Of a stretch of 64,000 bases of DNA, positions 48,125-59,930 are shown one piece after another (the stretch's first letter is position 1; the number at the start of each line of letters is the position of its first letter). Source of the DNA: Ilyonectria destructans (taxonomy: Eukaryota > Ascomycota > Sordariomycetes > Hypocreales > Nectriaceae); contig JAHEWK010000001.1 in NCBI GenBank assembly GCA_020740775.1, forward strand, positions 5,580,001 to 5,644,000, in the 5' to 3' direction. The notes under the pieces were generated by a model. It did not search any database. It worked only from the letters and a program-made list of their open reading frames with translations, and had not been told where the DNA came from. A program made the position numbers and the translations under genes.

Positions 48125-49521
48125 TAATACAGCATTCCTTTTTTGTATTCCCGGTTATCAAAACAACAACCACGCAACGTCGATGATGATTCAGCGGTTG
48201 GACGGAAGAGGCCTCAGTCATTTTTGATGTGTCAAGTAACGCGTTCGAGAGGAGGATATTGGAAAGAGGAGAGACGCAGATGTTTAGAGGAGAGAGTGTG
48301 AGGAAGAGAAATCGACTCCGGACACCGAAGCACGACAACCACCACTACCACTACCACTACCAGCATTGGGAGGGCGGAGGAGACATTGCCCACCGACCAA
48401 GCGCGAGCAGGAGAGGAGATACGGCGACCCCAGAACTAGTCGAGGATGCCGACCCGGATCGAGATACCCCATGATACCTGTTGGGCGGGATAAAAGCAAC
48501 CGAGTGCGAGACGAGGGGGAGCAAGAGGTGCCGGGAGCTTAAACGACGTTGATGCTAATTATTTCCCTATGTATGCATGGTCCTCCTTCTCTAGCTGGGG
48601 GGGCGGGGGCATGCACATGGCGAAGAGGTGATTTTTTTTTTGAGCAAGAGCAGAGGGTTTGATTTGAATCTACGGGTTTGGGGAGGGGGAGCATGGATTG
48701 GGATGGGCTCTTGCACAATGTAATAATTCCCTTTTTCTCTATCAGCCCCCTTTCGTCGACTCTATCATTTCCATGTCGTGTACGTTTTTTATATTTTTGC
48801 CAGCCAAATAAAGCTCTTTTTCCTTCTCAACCTTGATCGGCATGAGGCTTGCTTGGATGGTGGACATCGGGCGTCCGATGTGGGCGACAGGTCAGCTTGG
48901 ATCGACAAGATGGCAGAGACATACATAACACGGCAACAGGATGCGTGCGAGAGAGGACACGTCCACAGGCGGGGGGGAAACACGGCGAGAGAGCCCTGAC
49001 AGCCACTGGGCTGGTGACTGCATCTCGGCCAATGGCCATGATGGCGGACATGTTCAGCTTTCGCGGCGTCACCTCAGCTTTCACCGATGACATCTCCTCC
49101 GCATCTCCCTCGTCGCCTCATCGCTCCCCATGTCACCCCGTCTTCGATGAGTAGCCTCCGCCTCCACCCAAGGTCACGAGGCCAATCACGAGGGCCTGGA
49201 TCTAAGTCGCCCCGCCAGCGGCCAGCTCCGCACCGGATCCGAGCTTTTTGCATCTCCCCCGCCCGGCGAACTCGCGCAATAGCCTCGACTGCTGCGCTAA
49301 GCCTAATTCAGGTACCACAGGGCTTTTGCAAGCGGGCAGCTCGTTCCGTTCCGCTCGGTCCTGCGGTCTTTCCATTGCGCGCTGCTGCTCTGCATTGGCG
49401 GGTGTGAGTTTTTTGGTGTCTCGGGTAGAAACTCAAGCCTGCGGAACGGGACCTCAAAAGACATTACGCAACAAGACGTTACACACCATCTAGGGTAGGA
49501 CATAAGAAACTACTAAACATC
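48125..49521. other. Intergenic region between G-gamma and the Rdx/SelW-like gene
   Basis: About 1.4 kb holding the 3' untranslated region of G-gamma and the promoter of the next co-directional gene. A CCACTA-type repeat lies near 48340-48362 and a T run near 48632-48641. No gene is evident. Confidence 0.5.
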
Positions 49522-50119
49522 ATGGCCGCCCAGGTTCCCGCAGGCTGTCCGCTGCCGCGCGTGACGATCCAGTTCTGCACTCAGTGCAAGTGGATGTTGC
49601 GCGCCGCCTATGTAAGTCCCACTGCCGCCCGCGTCTATCTCCTCGATAGCAAAAACTACACATAAATAGCCATCCCGGGCGCATTCCTCTCACCACCCGC
49701 CCTCAAGCCAACGCACTAACACATCCCCTCAGTTCGCCCAGGAACTGCTCTCCACCTTCTCCACCGCCCTCGGCGAAGTCGCCCTGCAGCCGTCCACCGG
49801 CGGCACCTTTGTCGTGACCATCACGCATGCGGCGGGCGGCCAGGGCGATGCGTCGTCGCTGTCCACCAAGGTGCTGTGGGACCGCCGCACCGACGGCGGC
49901 TTCCCGGAGACTAAGGAGCTGAAGCGCCGCGTGCGCGATGTCGTCGAGCCCGGCCGGGATCTGGGCCATGTGGACCGGCACCACGGCGTGGCTGAGAAGG
50001 TCGACGACGATGGCGGCAAGGCTGTGGAGAGTGGAGGGAAGGACGCGAAGGAGGAAGAGAAGAAGGGAGAAGAAGAGAAGAAAGGAGAGGGAAAGGAGAA
50101 ATGTGAGGACTGTCAGTAG
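49522..50119 (+). CDS. Rdx/SelW-family thioredoxin-like protein
   Basis: Two exons (49522-49611, 49733-50119; 121-nt intron) give 158 residues. The Rdx signature is clear: IQFCTQCKWMLRAAY with C19 and C22 in a CxxC redox motif, then FAQELLSTFSTALGEVALQP and a strand TFVVTITHA, with the usual WDRRTDGGFPETKELKRRVR. The metazoan relative carries selenocysteine; here both positions are Cys. After the domain (about residue 105) a charged Lys/Glu tail runs to the end, where a second CxxC (C154 and C157, KCEDCQ) appears. A small thiol-redox role is inferred. Confidence 0.85.
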
Positions 50120-51325
50120 TTATAATGTCTGTATGAGTTGAGTCGGTCTTGATGGCTGATACTCTTGCCTACGCCTCCCCCTGAGCCAGGCACTCACACA
50201 AGTCTCTTACACGACTCATATATCTCTTCACAAATATTGTGAGAACAAACTGGGACGCAAAGCCTAGTTAGTCTACTAGCTCGAAATACTGCCCAGGTTC
50301 CTGATAGGCAACCTGTTTGAAAGTGTCTGAACTTGAAGGGTGTCGTTCGGGTGGGTGAATGTTCGTGACATCTCACAACACCCACATAATACCAACCCTG
50401 GGATACACAACATACAACAACCAGTGGCATCCACTCCGGCACACTATCACTCCACGGCCTCTATCTACATCGTGACATCTCGTATTGGAGAATCATGACC
50501 TCGCCTCTTCACGGAACAGGAAAGACACTGTCTACGCTCTACATTCGACATGCAGCATCTCGTCTCGATATTAACAACCATGGTCTCCATGGACACCATT
50601 GAAATGTCCGCCAGGTCGTTGGAAACAATAGAATTGGTTCATACACATCTCCCCCTTCGCTCATCGTCATCATAACTACTCTTGCCAAGGGGGTACGACA
50701 ACTACTACACCCCTCCCCTCCCCCCCCTTCTCCAGAAAACAATTATACATGGTGACTTGTGCAATAGAAACATCTTTCCCGAGTCGGCCCTGGGTATGAA
50801 ATGGACCATCATCAACCACCAACACCTCTCCCCTCGTCGTCGTCTGTCTGGCGCTCTTTCGTCACATGGAAAAACACATTCCCCAAAAACACCACCCCGG
50901 ACCACCCCCCTCGCTGACACCAGTCTACGCAAAAAAGGCAGCGGCCGTCTGGCCGCGGATCTTGCATGGGATCCGAGGAACTGTGTGGGAAGTCAAATTT
51001 TTTGTGTATCTTTTATCTGTGAGCTAAGAAACAGCCGTTTGTCGTTATCAAGTTCGCATATGGGCATTAGAGACGATTCGGGTTTCGCAGAGGCAGCGCC
51101 GCATGTCGGCACACGTTCAGATCTGACACCCTCCCAGAGAACCAACATTCGGTGCCAGACCCGATGGCAGAGGCGAGGTGCGAGGTGGTCGAGACGAGGG
51201 AGCGCCGGTGGGAGGCGGGGCTCGGGTTAATCGTTCATCGCGATTCGTCGTCCGTCGGTCGAGGTATTCGGGAATCTAACGCCGGCCGAACCTAGATTAA
51301 AGCAAAATTGGTTGGTTTACATTAT
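50120..51325. other. Intergenic region between the convergent Rdx and PP1 genes
   Basis: About 1.2 kb between converging stops with no supported gene. It should contain both 3' untranslated regions. Confidence 0.5.
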
Positions 51326-52566
<1,241 letters not shown>

Positions 52567-55028
52567 CTTGGAGGATTGTGCTGGCGAGAGCGGGCCCGCG
52601 GAAGTCGAGAGGGAGGTCGCGGGGCGGAGGGAGAGGACAGCAGGAGGATTCACTGGTCAATGAGATTGCGGGGGAGATTCGTCAGATGTGAGGCCGATAT
52701 GGCAAGCCGATGCACTTCGTAAATCTTGGTCGCGTCAGCTGGGGGCACACAGAAAACAAAGCGGTAATGGGCAGAGGGAGGAATAATGTCGCAGAGGCCC
52801 GCGAAATCGCGACCGAAAGAGTCCGAAAAAACGACAGACGGTTGGAGATGCGGGCCCCGTGAGAGCAGTGGCGTGGAGACGAGAGAAAATTTGACGTTGA
52901 GGGCGGGATGAACGTGGAGAGGGCGCGGTGTGGGAGGAGGTGAGAGCGGAGAGCGGCAAGGGACACACACGAAACTCACCTGAAGTGATCACGTCGCTTT
53001 GGGGGCTCTCGGGCAGCGAAAGCAGCAAACAAGGGCACAACAGCGATAGCAGGCAGTCTCTCTTAGACAGTGCAGTCGTCGATACACACACGAGGGATCG
53101 TGGCAGTTAAGATGTCAGATCAGATCGTCGTCAGGGTTGCCGCGGTGGGCCGCCGGCGTGGTTGTTGATAGCTGTCCGCGGGTCCCAGAAGAGGGCGGCA
53201 GAAGCAAGCGTCAGATGGGAGGGGGAGGATAAAAAAAAACAGCGTCAGCCAGCAGCGGGGACTAGCGGGCGTGTCTCGTCGCGGGAGGATAAAAAAAGAA
53301 GCGTCGAGTAGTAGACGCTTTGTCGCCGGTAGCACGATGCTGATGGAGATGGGTCTGGGTGCGAGGGCAGAGGAGCCTCGGTCGTCAGGTCACTGAGGGG
53401 ATGGGGATGGGCCTCGTGGCTCCTTCGCGGGTGGGTTTCTTGTTGTTGGGGCGGCTGGTCGGGCGCGGGCGCGATCAGGAATTTGGAGTCGGGGGTCGGG
53501 TTGGGGACAGACACAGAGGCCGTCGTTCGCTTGTTCGTCTTTGGGGTTTTGGGGATTTGCACGAGAAATAGAGTCTCGAGATGCCAGTAGGCGTCGCAGG
53601 GCGTGTCGGCGATGGGCAAACACGGGGGAGTTCGTTCTCGTCGTCGGGTTCGTTGGATGCAGATGGAGAAGAGTTGAAGGGGGGCGGATTTTTTTTTCTC
53701 ACGCAAAGGGGATGAGAAATCCATGGAATGGAGGCGGGCGCCGCCCATCCACACCGGGGGTTTCCTGGGGTCGGTCGGGGATTGCGGCGCTCTCGGGGGG
53801 CGCTCTGGACGCCCTGAAGGTGCTGGAGGCCACTGGAGAGGCGGGCAAAATTAGCACTACGAAGGTGCGCTTAGTGGGCAGCCGTCCGTGGACCTCGAGA
53901 GTTTCGGCCCTTGTTGACTTTGCCAATTTTGGCAGTGGCAGGGGAAAACGTCGGGTCGGCTACGGGGGCTTGTGCTTCGTGCTAATGTTGCTCCAAATTG
54001 TCCGTCGGGTACCTACCGTACTGGAACGACCCAGGAAACTCCCCTGGAAACTCCCCTGTAAGAAGCAAGGTCGAGGCGCATCCGGCCGCTGGAACCGACC
54101 CCCACGGTTCCTAGCCAGGCCCACCACCACAGACCATCACCCAGCATGCAGTAGGCCTCCAGAGCTTGATTTGAAGCCTCACTCCCGTCGTCGAGACCGA
54201 TGGCCGGATTCTAGGACCTGTGGGCGGGGAGACAAAAAGGAGAGCTCGCTGGGTGAAGGCATGGAGGACCGAAGCCACAGATTCTCAGAGCTGGCTTTTC
54301 CTCTCTCCCTCCATTCTCGGCCCCGGATTTGTCGGCGCCTAAACACCCCGGGTCTTGCTCAGCCTCTGTCTCTCACTCCCATGTCTCAAGGGGTACGAAG
54401 CTGGCTTCATGACCATAATCTCTCCTTCGTACTTGGTACACGGCCTGCTTGGGCTCATCTCTGACAGCAAAGAAAATAACGGACCCTGGGAGTTAATTGG
54501 TCCTCGACATGACAGACTCGCTCACCAGCCTGACTTATCTCCTGGTCTTGCCGCTTCCCATGCCTCTCTTCCGATGCTCTGACCTGGCCACTTTGTTGAG
54601 CAACCAACTCCTCCTCACTTTGGTCCATAATCGTCTCGGCCCAGCGCCAAACAAAACTAGCACAGCCTCTCTCCCTCAGCAAACCGCAAGAAAGTAATCC
54701 TCCCTCCCCGCCCACCCCTCCTCTCTTTTGCCACGCAACACAGCGCTATGCTACGCTACGCTGCGTTAACGCAACGCAACGTAACGCGACGACGACGCAG
54801 AAGCGGTTCCCCTTATCCTCGTTGATTAGCTCCCATCTGTGCAATTCCTTAAACCCATGACGATTAAGTCACAAAGCTAGGGGGCTGACTCTCCCAAACT
54901 CAATCAACCCTCGACGCCTTCTGTCACCCAATGAGTGGCTTCCACTGGATTTTGTCCCTGATGCAAGCGCCTCAAGCCCCTCTCATCTAGAATGACGTCC
55001 ACATCTAGCAGTTCTGTGGCCTTATGCC
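52567..55028. other. Leader and intergenic region upstream of PP1
   Basis: This 2.5-kb region probably contains the PP1 promoter and a long leader. Minus-strand frames (53245-53754 and neighbours) are Pro/Ser/Arg-rich without domains. A 12-nt perfect palindrome TGCGTTAACGCA lies at 54762-54773, within an ACGCAACG-rich stretch. Confidence 0.5.
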
Positions 55029-55030
55029 TA

Positions 55031-55376
55031 CAGTGGGATGCACAAGGTCCTGATCCAAGCATTGTACTGAGATATGCACCGCTAATCTGTATTAGGATAC
55101 AGTGTACTGCCATCTTAAGGGATAGGGTGAGGTTCAGTGTAATGATCTTTAAGTTAGACTCTAAAGTCAATAAAATAGACTTAGTATATATAAATAAGAA
55201 AATAGACATTTTACTTATATTTTTTATTAGATTAAATATATCTATTTTCATCATTTTATTCCACTATTTAAACAGAGTGTACTGCGTAGAGTAAAGAGGC
55301 AAAGTGCCCTAGCTGTATCAAGTAAGCGAACGATGCAGTACATTTTCTTTGGATCAGGACTTTATGCTTCCCACTG
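55031..55376. mobile_element. 346-bp MITE, Tc1/mariner type, with TA target duplication
   Basis: Two inverted ends are visible. The left end begins CAGTGGGATGCACAAGGTCC and the right end, read on the minus strand, begins CAGTGGGAAGCATAAAGTCC; both continue TGATCCAA. They agree in 25 of the first 28 bases, and two of the three differences are C/T or G/A. Each end is followed directly by TA (55029-55030 and 55377-55378), the target duplication of the Tc1/mariner superfamily. The inside is strongly A+T-rich, especially 55130-55260, and has no transposase frame. It is therefore a non-autonomous element. RIP decay or an AT-rich origin could explain the interior. Confidence 0.88.
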
Positions 55377-55378
55377 TA

Positions 55379-56336
55379 CGTATGTGCTCATCACTTTTCA
55401 CACTCTGCTTCACAACCCCTCGGTCTTTTTTGCCCCCCCTTCCCCATCCTTCACGATCCAATCCCCAAGCTTCCCTCCAGCTTCCCCCCCCTTCTCCACC
55501 ACTCATCTATCCCTAAGCTGCACATCTTCGCCAAACTTAGCCCGCGATGCCCGCCGCCGGCAAACACGCATGCATTAAACCTGCTGCGCGAGAGAGCGCC
55601 ACACGCAGCCAAGTGCTCACGCCATGGACATGGTTTCGCCTCGAAAGCCTGTCACAGTCCGTATGCGTCCCCCCTCTCCAGTTCAGGACCCCAGAGAGTT
55701 GTGTCATCATGCATTCCCTCACCTCGGCCCGAGTCACGTGATTCTTCAATGCCCCGAATTCACGACACCTCGGCCAATGAGACTGTACACCAGTTGAGCA
55801 TTACTACTGCCACAATTTCTATATATTGTAAACCTCCATTATCTTGGTAGGCTCGTAATACTCTCCGTATTCCAGGTTTCCCTCTTCATCCCATCGTCCC
55901 TACCACTGGATGAGATGGAACATTAGAGGGAAAGGCAAGGCTATCAGAGGAAGATCCTGTGCGAATGGGAATCCTCATCCCGTCAGTAGTCTCAAGTTGT
56001 AATCCTAATATGGAGGTTGGTTTAATTTCAAACCACGGGTTCATTATATCGAGACTTGCAATGCTTCGAAGAGTTCATACATTTATCTCATTTCGTCTTG
56101 TCCCTACATCCATCCCATCCCTCTCCACCTAACCCCCTCGACGCCCTCTGTTCCACATAATTAAAATATGAGTATCCCCATCTTGCCTTCAACGCCAAGC
56201 TGAATGGTGCACATGTATATGACCTGTATCATTCCAAAAGAAAAAAATCCCCTTGGGGAAAAAAAGAGCAACCCCCCGCAAACAATCCTTGGTCCCGTAG
56301 TGGTACACCCTCTTCGTCGTAGCTCACCATATTCGC
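55379..56336. other. Intergenic region between the MITE and NTO1
   Basis: About 960 bp with no gene. A weak inverted pair (AACCTCCAT near 55830 and ATGGAGGTT near 56010) was seen but is too short to support a second mobile element. The right part should hold the 3' untranslated region of NTO1. Confidence 0.5.
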
Positions 56337-59300
56337 TCACCGCCTTCGTGTCGAAGTCCTCCGCTTCTTCACCTTGCTGGCCTTGCTCTTCGCGGCTGTA
56401 GTCTCTGCATCCACGTGGCCATCTACCTCCACCGCGACGGACGAAACCCCGTGGTCCACGTCCATCCCTAAGCCCTTCAACTCTTCATCATCCATGTCTG
56501 TCAGATCCTCACTGAGCATCCTTACGGCATCTCTTCCAGCCCAGTGCTCGCCAAGAACCGACGTCCCTCGTGGCTCGTGACCCTTCAGGTACCAGAGCAC
56601 TCCTCCTTCGGTAAGAGGGTCCGCTGGGTCTAGGCCAAGGCTCCCGTTAGATTGCGGAGGTGTTGGGGGGCCGGACTGCGCCGGTCGAGGCCTGGAGACA
56701 TATCCATCTGTGTCAGGGGGCGTATCAGAGGATTTGATGCCATTGTGGAGCGCCGCCTTGCTATCCTCTTCGTCGATGATCCCCATGCCAGAGGTATTGA
56801 CTTCGATGTTTCCACCGTCTTCGTCGCCATCCTCCGCCGTATCCATTGCGTCTTCTTCCTCTGGGAGCGATCCCTTGACGGTGATCTGCAACGCCTGCGG
56901 GGCATCCACCATGATGGTATCATCGGCCTCCTCAGTTGGTTGTTCGCGGTTCGGGGCAGCGGCTGGCCGCCCAGTCTCGACGCTATTGTCCACCATCGTC
57001 TCCAACTCTTTCTGGAGAGTCTCAAAGGGCTTCTGCGATATCTCTGACTCGACACGCAGAGCCGTCTCCAGATACGGCTGAACCGCTTTCAAAATGCGTT
57101 TACCCAGCTTACGGCGTTCTCGGATATCCGAAAACGCATTCTTTGTCGGGGAAGCATCAATCAGCTCGAAGTGCGCTTCAGATGGCTCGCTGGCACTCCT
57201 AGGAGGAGTGCTAATGCCCGTGCTGATAATCTCGCAGAGATCTGCTGCAAATGAAAGCCCCGTCACGTAAAATCGAGTTTCTACGCGCTCTTGTAGCATT
57301 TCCAGTCCGTCCATGAAGACATTCTTATCCAGCCTGCGACAAGTTAGCAATGAAACGCATTATATCCTGGAAGCGAGTTTCTTACGATATTGCTCTCTCA
57401 ATTCCGGGGGAGAGTAGCTTCGCTACTGGGAAGTAGCACTCGTCGACAAAGTCTTGTTCGAGTTCACCAGCTTCCACTTTCAGCTGCTCCCGTTCGACGA
57501 GTTCATCCGAGAGGGTCTTGAGCTGTTCAAGATCTCGGATCAGGTTCTGGGCGAACTGGATGCGTCTGGCTAGTCTAGCCTTTCCGCTTGGACCCATGGC
57601 AGCGAAATCACGCCTCGTCAATTCCATAGATGAGAACGACTCCATTTGGAGCTGGAGGCGCTTCAATAGAGCAGCACCTCGCCGGGCTTCTCGCTTCAAT
57701 GTCCAGTAGCGGCAGGCTTCACTGAGAAAGTCCTTTCGCTTGCGGAAGGGGAATCGCTGGATAGATGCCTCGACAATCTCAAACACTGCTTGAGGGATGA
57801 TGGGAGCACCGGATGGCAGCTTCCAAAGGTTTTTCGGGGCCTGGCCCTTCTTCTTGTCACCACCCAGCACGGCGGAATTCTTGGCACCAGTCATTTGGGA
57901 CTCATCGGGAGGATGATCCGTGATGGCGTTGCGGTGCTGTGCAGCAATGGCATTAGCCATGGCGTGGTTGTCAGCCCAGATGCGACCCCTCATGGTTCTC
58001 TTATAGAACTTCTTTGCTGTCTTTGTGGCTTGATGAACTCCGTTCTCATGTGCATAATCAACAGGGCAGTGCCTGTCGCAGAAGGCCTTGAGAACCATGC
58101 CGCCATCCAATACGGCAAGTGCACCCTGACTCGTCTTCATCTTGAGGAAAAGCCGAGATCTTCTGGCGCACGTCACATGGAAGGCCTGGTAACAGTTCTT
58201 GTTGCTGCACTGTATGCAAGCTCCCATTCTCTGTCGGCAGATGTAGCAAGTTAATTTCCAACGACTCTTGGGGACCTTTTCCACATCCATGACAGGTTCC
58301 ATGAATGTGTGGTTGCCAAGCGACACTTCAGGAATCCACATCGCGCAGAGCAGGTGAGCCCACTTGGAAGAGTTGGTTTGCTTGAATGCGCCATCAGTGT
58401 TGGGGCAGAAGATGCAAGTCTGATATTATGTGTTAGTTGGTTTACCATTGGCTTTAAACTGGGGATGCTTACCGGAACTCCACGGCCACAAAGCTGGCAC
58501 TTTCGACAGAGCCACTGACCCTCAGGGATAAAGGGGACACCATAGCATTCCTGATGAACAGCCAGGTTACACCCATCGCAGAAGACGATGGCGTTAGTGT
58601 TTTCGCAGTCTCCGTCATCGCAAATAGCGCACTTCGAATCCGGCTCTTCTCCCAACTGCGGCTCACCATTAACGGCAGCAGCGGAACTGGACCGCGGACG
58701 GTGTGTTTGAGGAGGTTTTGGATTGGGCTTAGGGATCCTCTTTTCCAGAGCATGCCATTCCTTTTCGATCTTGGTCATGGTGATCTCAAATACCTCGCGG
58801 GTAATTTCTTCCAGCTCATGTTGCTTGCGCTGCATGTTGTATTGCTCGAGCCACATATCGTCCTGCTCGTCCATGTCATACTCGACACGGCCAATTCGTG
58901 TGGAAGGAATGTGCTCTTCGGAATTTGCAGCTTCGGACTGATCTGCATCATCTTCAGCGTTCCCATCCGAGGCCTTGATAAGGGTCTGATCTGGACGAAT
59001 GAAGTGGTCGCTCTCTTGATAGCCGACATTACTCATCGCCTTGTCAACATAACGGGCCTGTCCAAATGTTTTGCTCTCAAAGAGCTCAATCCGGTTCGTC
59101 TTTCGATAGGATGGTAGTTTCAAGTCCAGTTTCTCCTTCGGTGTTTGGTTCTGTATGGGCAGGATCTTGGGGGTCTTGGGGGTTGTGGTGAAGTCTATTG
59201 GTCGGCTGCCGCTGTTATAGAAACTAACAACATCTCTAGTCGGCCGCCGAGTACGTCGTGATGGAGTGCCGTTGGGGTTATCAAAAGAGTTGGATTCCGC

Positions 59301-59930
59301 GTGACCCTGCGGGTTCGGGGTATTTCCGGTAGATGCGGGGTTGGGCTGCCTTGAAGGGGTGGAGGAGCTGTTCAACGGCGTGCCCGTTGTCTGGGCAATT
59401 GGAGTGTCGGGGGCCTCCTGGAGGATGCCATCGACATCCTCGGAACGCAACACGATGAAGGCCCCTTCAATATCAAGGTTTGGGTGGAAGTCTTCCCAGC
59501 TGCGCTCCTCGCGGGGTTTGTAATCTTCGGCCTGCTTCACTGAGGCAGCCATGGCTGCCGCAGATCCCCAGTGCATTTCTTCGAGATCGTCGTCGGTAGT
59601 GGTCGCTCGCGTTCGGGCGCTTCTCTCTCGCCGAGGCATCAGGGACGGGGAGGCTCCGTTGAGGACCTCCCGGGCGGCGTTTCGTGATCTTGAAACGGTT
59701 GATGGGCCGGCGACACTGGGAGTATCGAGAAGATCGGATTCGATGAAACGGCCACCACCGCCGGGACCGCCTGGGATATATCGCCGCTTCTTTGGCGGCG
59801 GTTCGGATGCGACGCCAGCGGCCATCGCAGCCTGTTGTCTCGCGGCGCGCGCCGCGTTAGTTGTACCGGGGGGACGCCCACGGCGCCTAGCCGCAAGAGG
59901 TCGACGAGGAGTAGGCGATGTGGGAGCCAT
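56337..59930 (-). CDS. NTO1: PHD-finger protein Nto1 (BRPF-like, NuA3 complex)
   Basis: Three exons (59930-58473, 58419-57386, 57333-56337; introns of 53 and 52 nt) give 1162 residues. The N-terminus has a GRPPG AT-hook-like motif, then an EPL1-like region at about 280-410 (RIELFESKTFGQARYVDKAM, DMWLEQYNMQRKQHELEEIT). The first PHD finger is at about 427-486 (CAICDDGDCENTNAIVFCDG, NLAVHQECYGVP). An extended zinc-knuckle/PHD follows to about 620 (CIFCPNTDGAFKQTNSSKWA, CYICRQRMGACIQCSNKNC, AFHVTCARR). In yeast Nto1 belongs to the NuA3 H3 acetyltransferase complex. I see no bromodomain or PWWP, as expected for the fungal form. The C-terminus ends in a basic KKRRTSTRRR. The start is the first ATG; a TTG-initiated extension is discounted. 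Confidence 0.9.

Noticed and set aside
53245..53754. 169-codon minus-strand open frame upstream of PP1
   Set aside because: Pro/Ser/Arg-rich with no domain, in the likely PP1 leader.
55826..56020. Possible second MITE marked by AACCTCCAT and ATGGAGGTT
   Set aside because: Only about ten bases match, with no target duplication at the edges.
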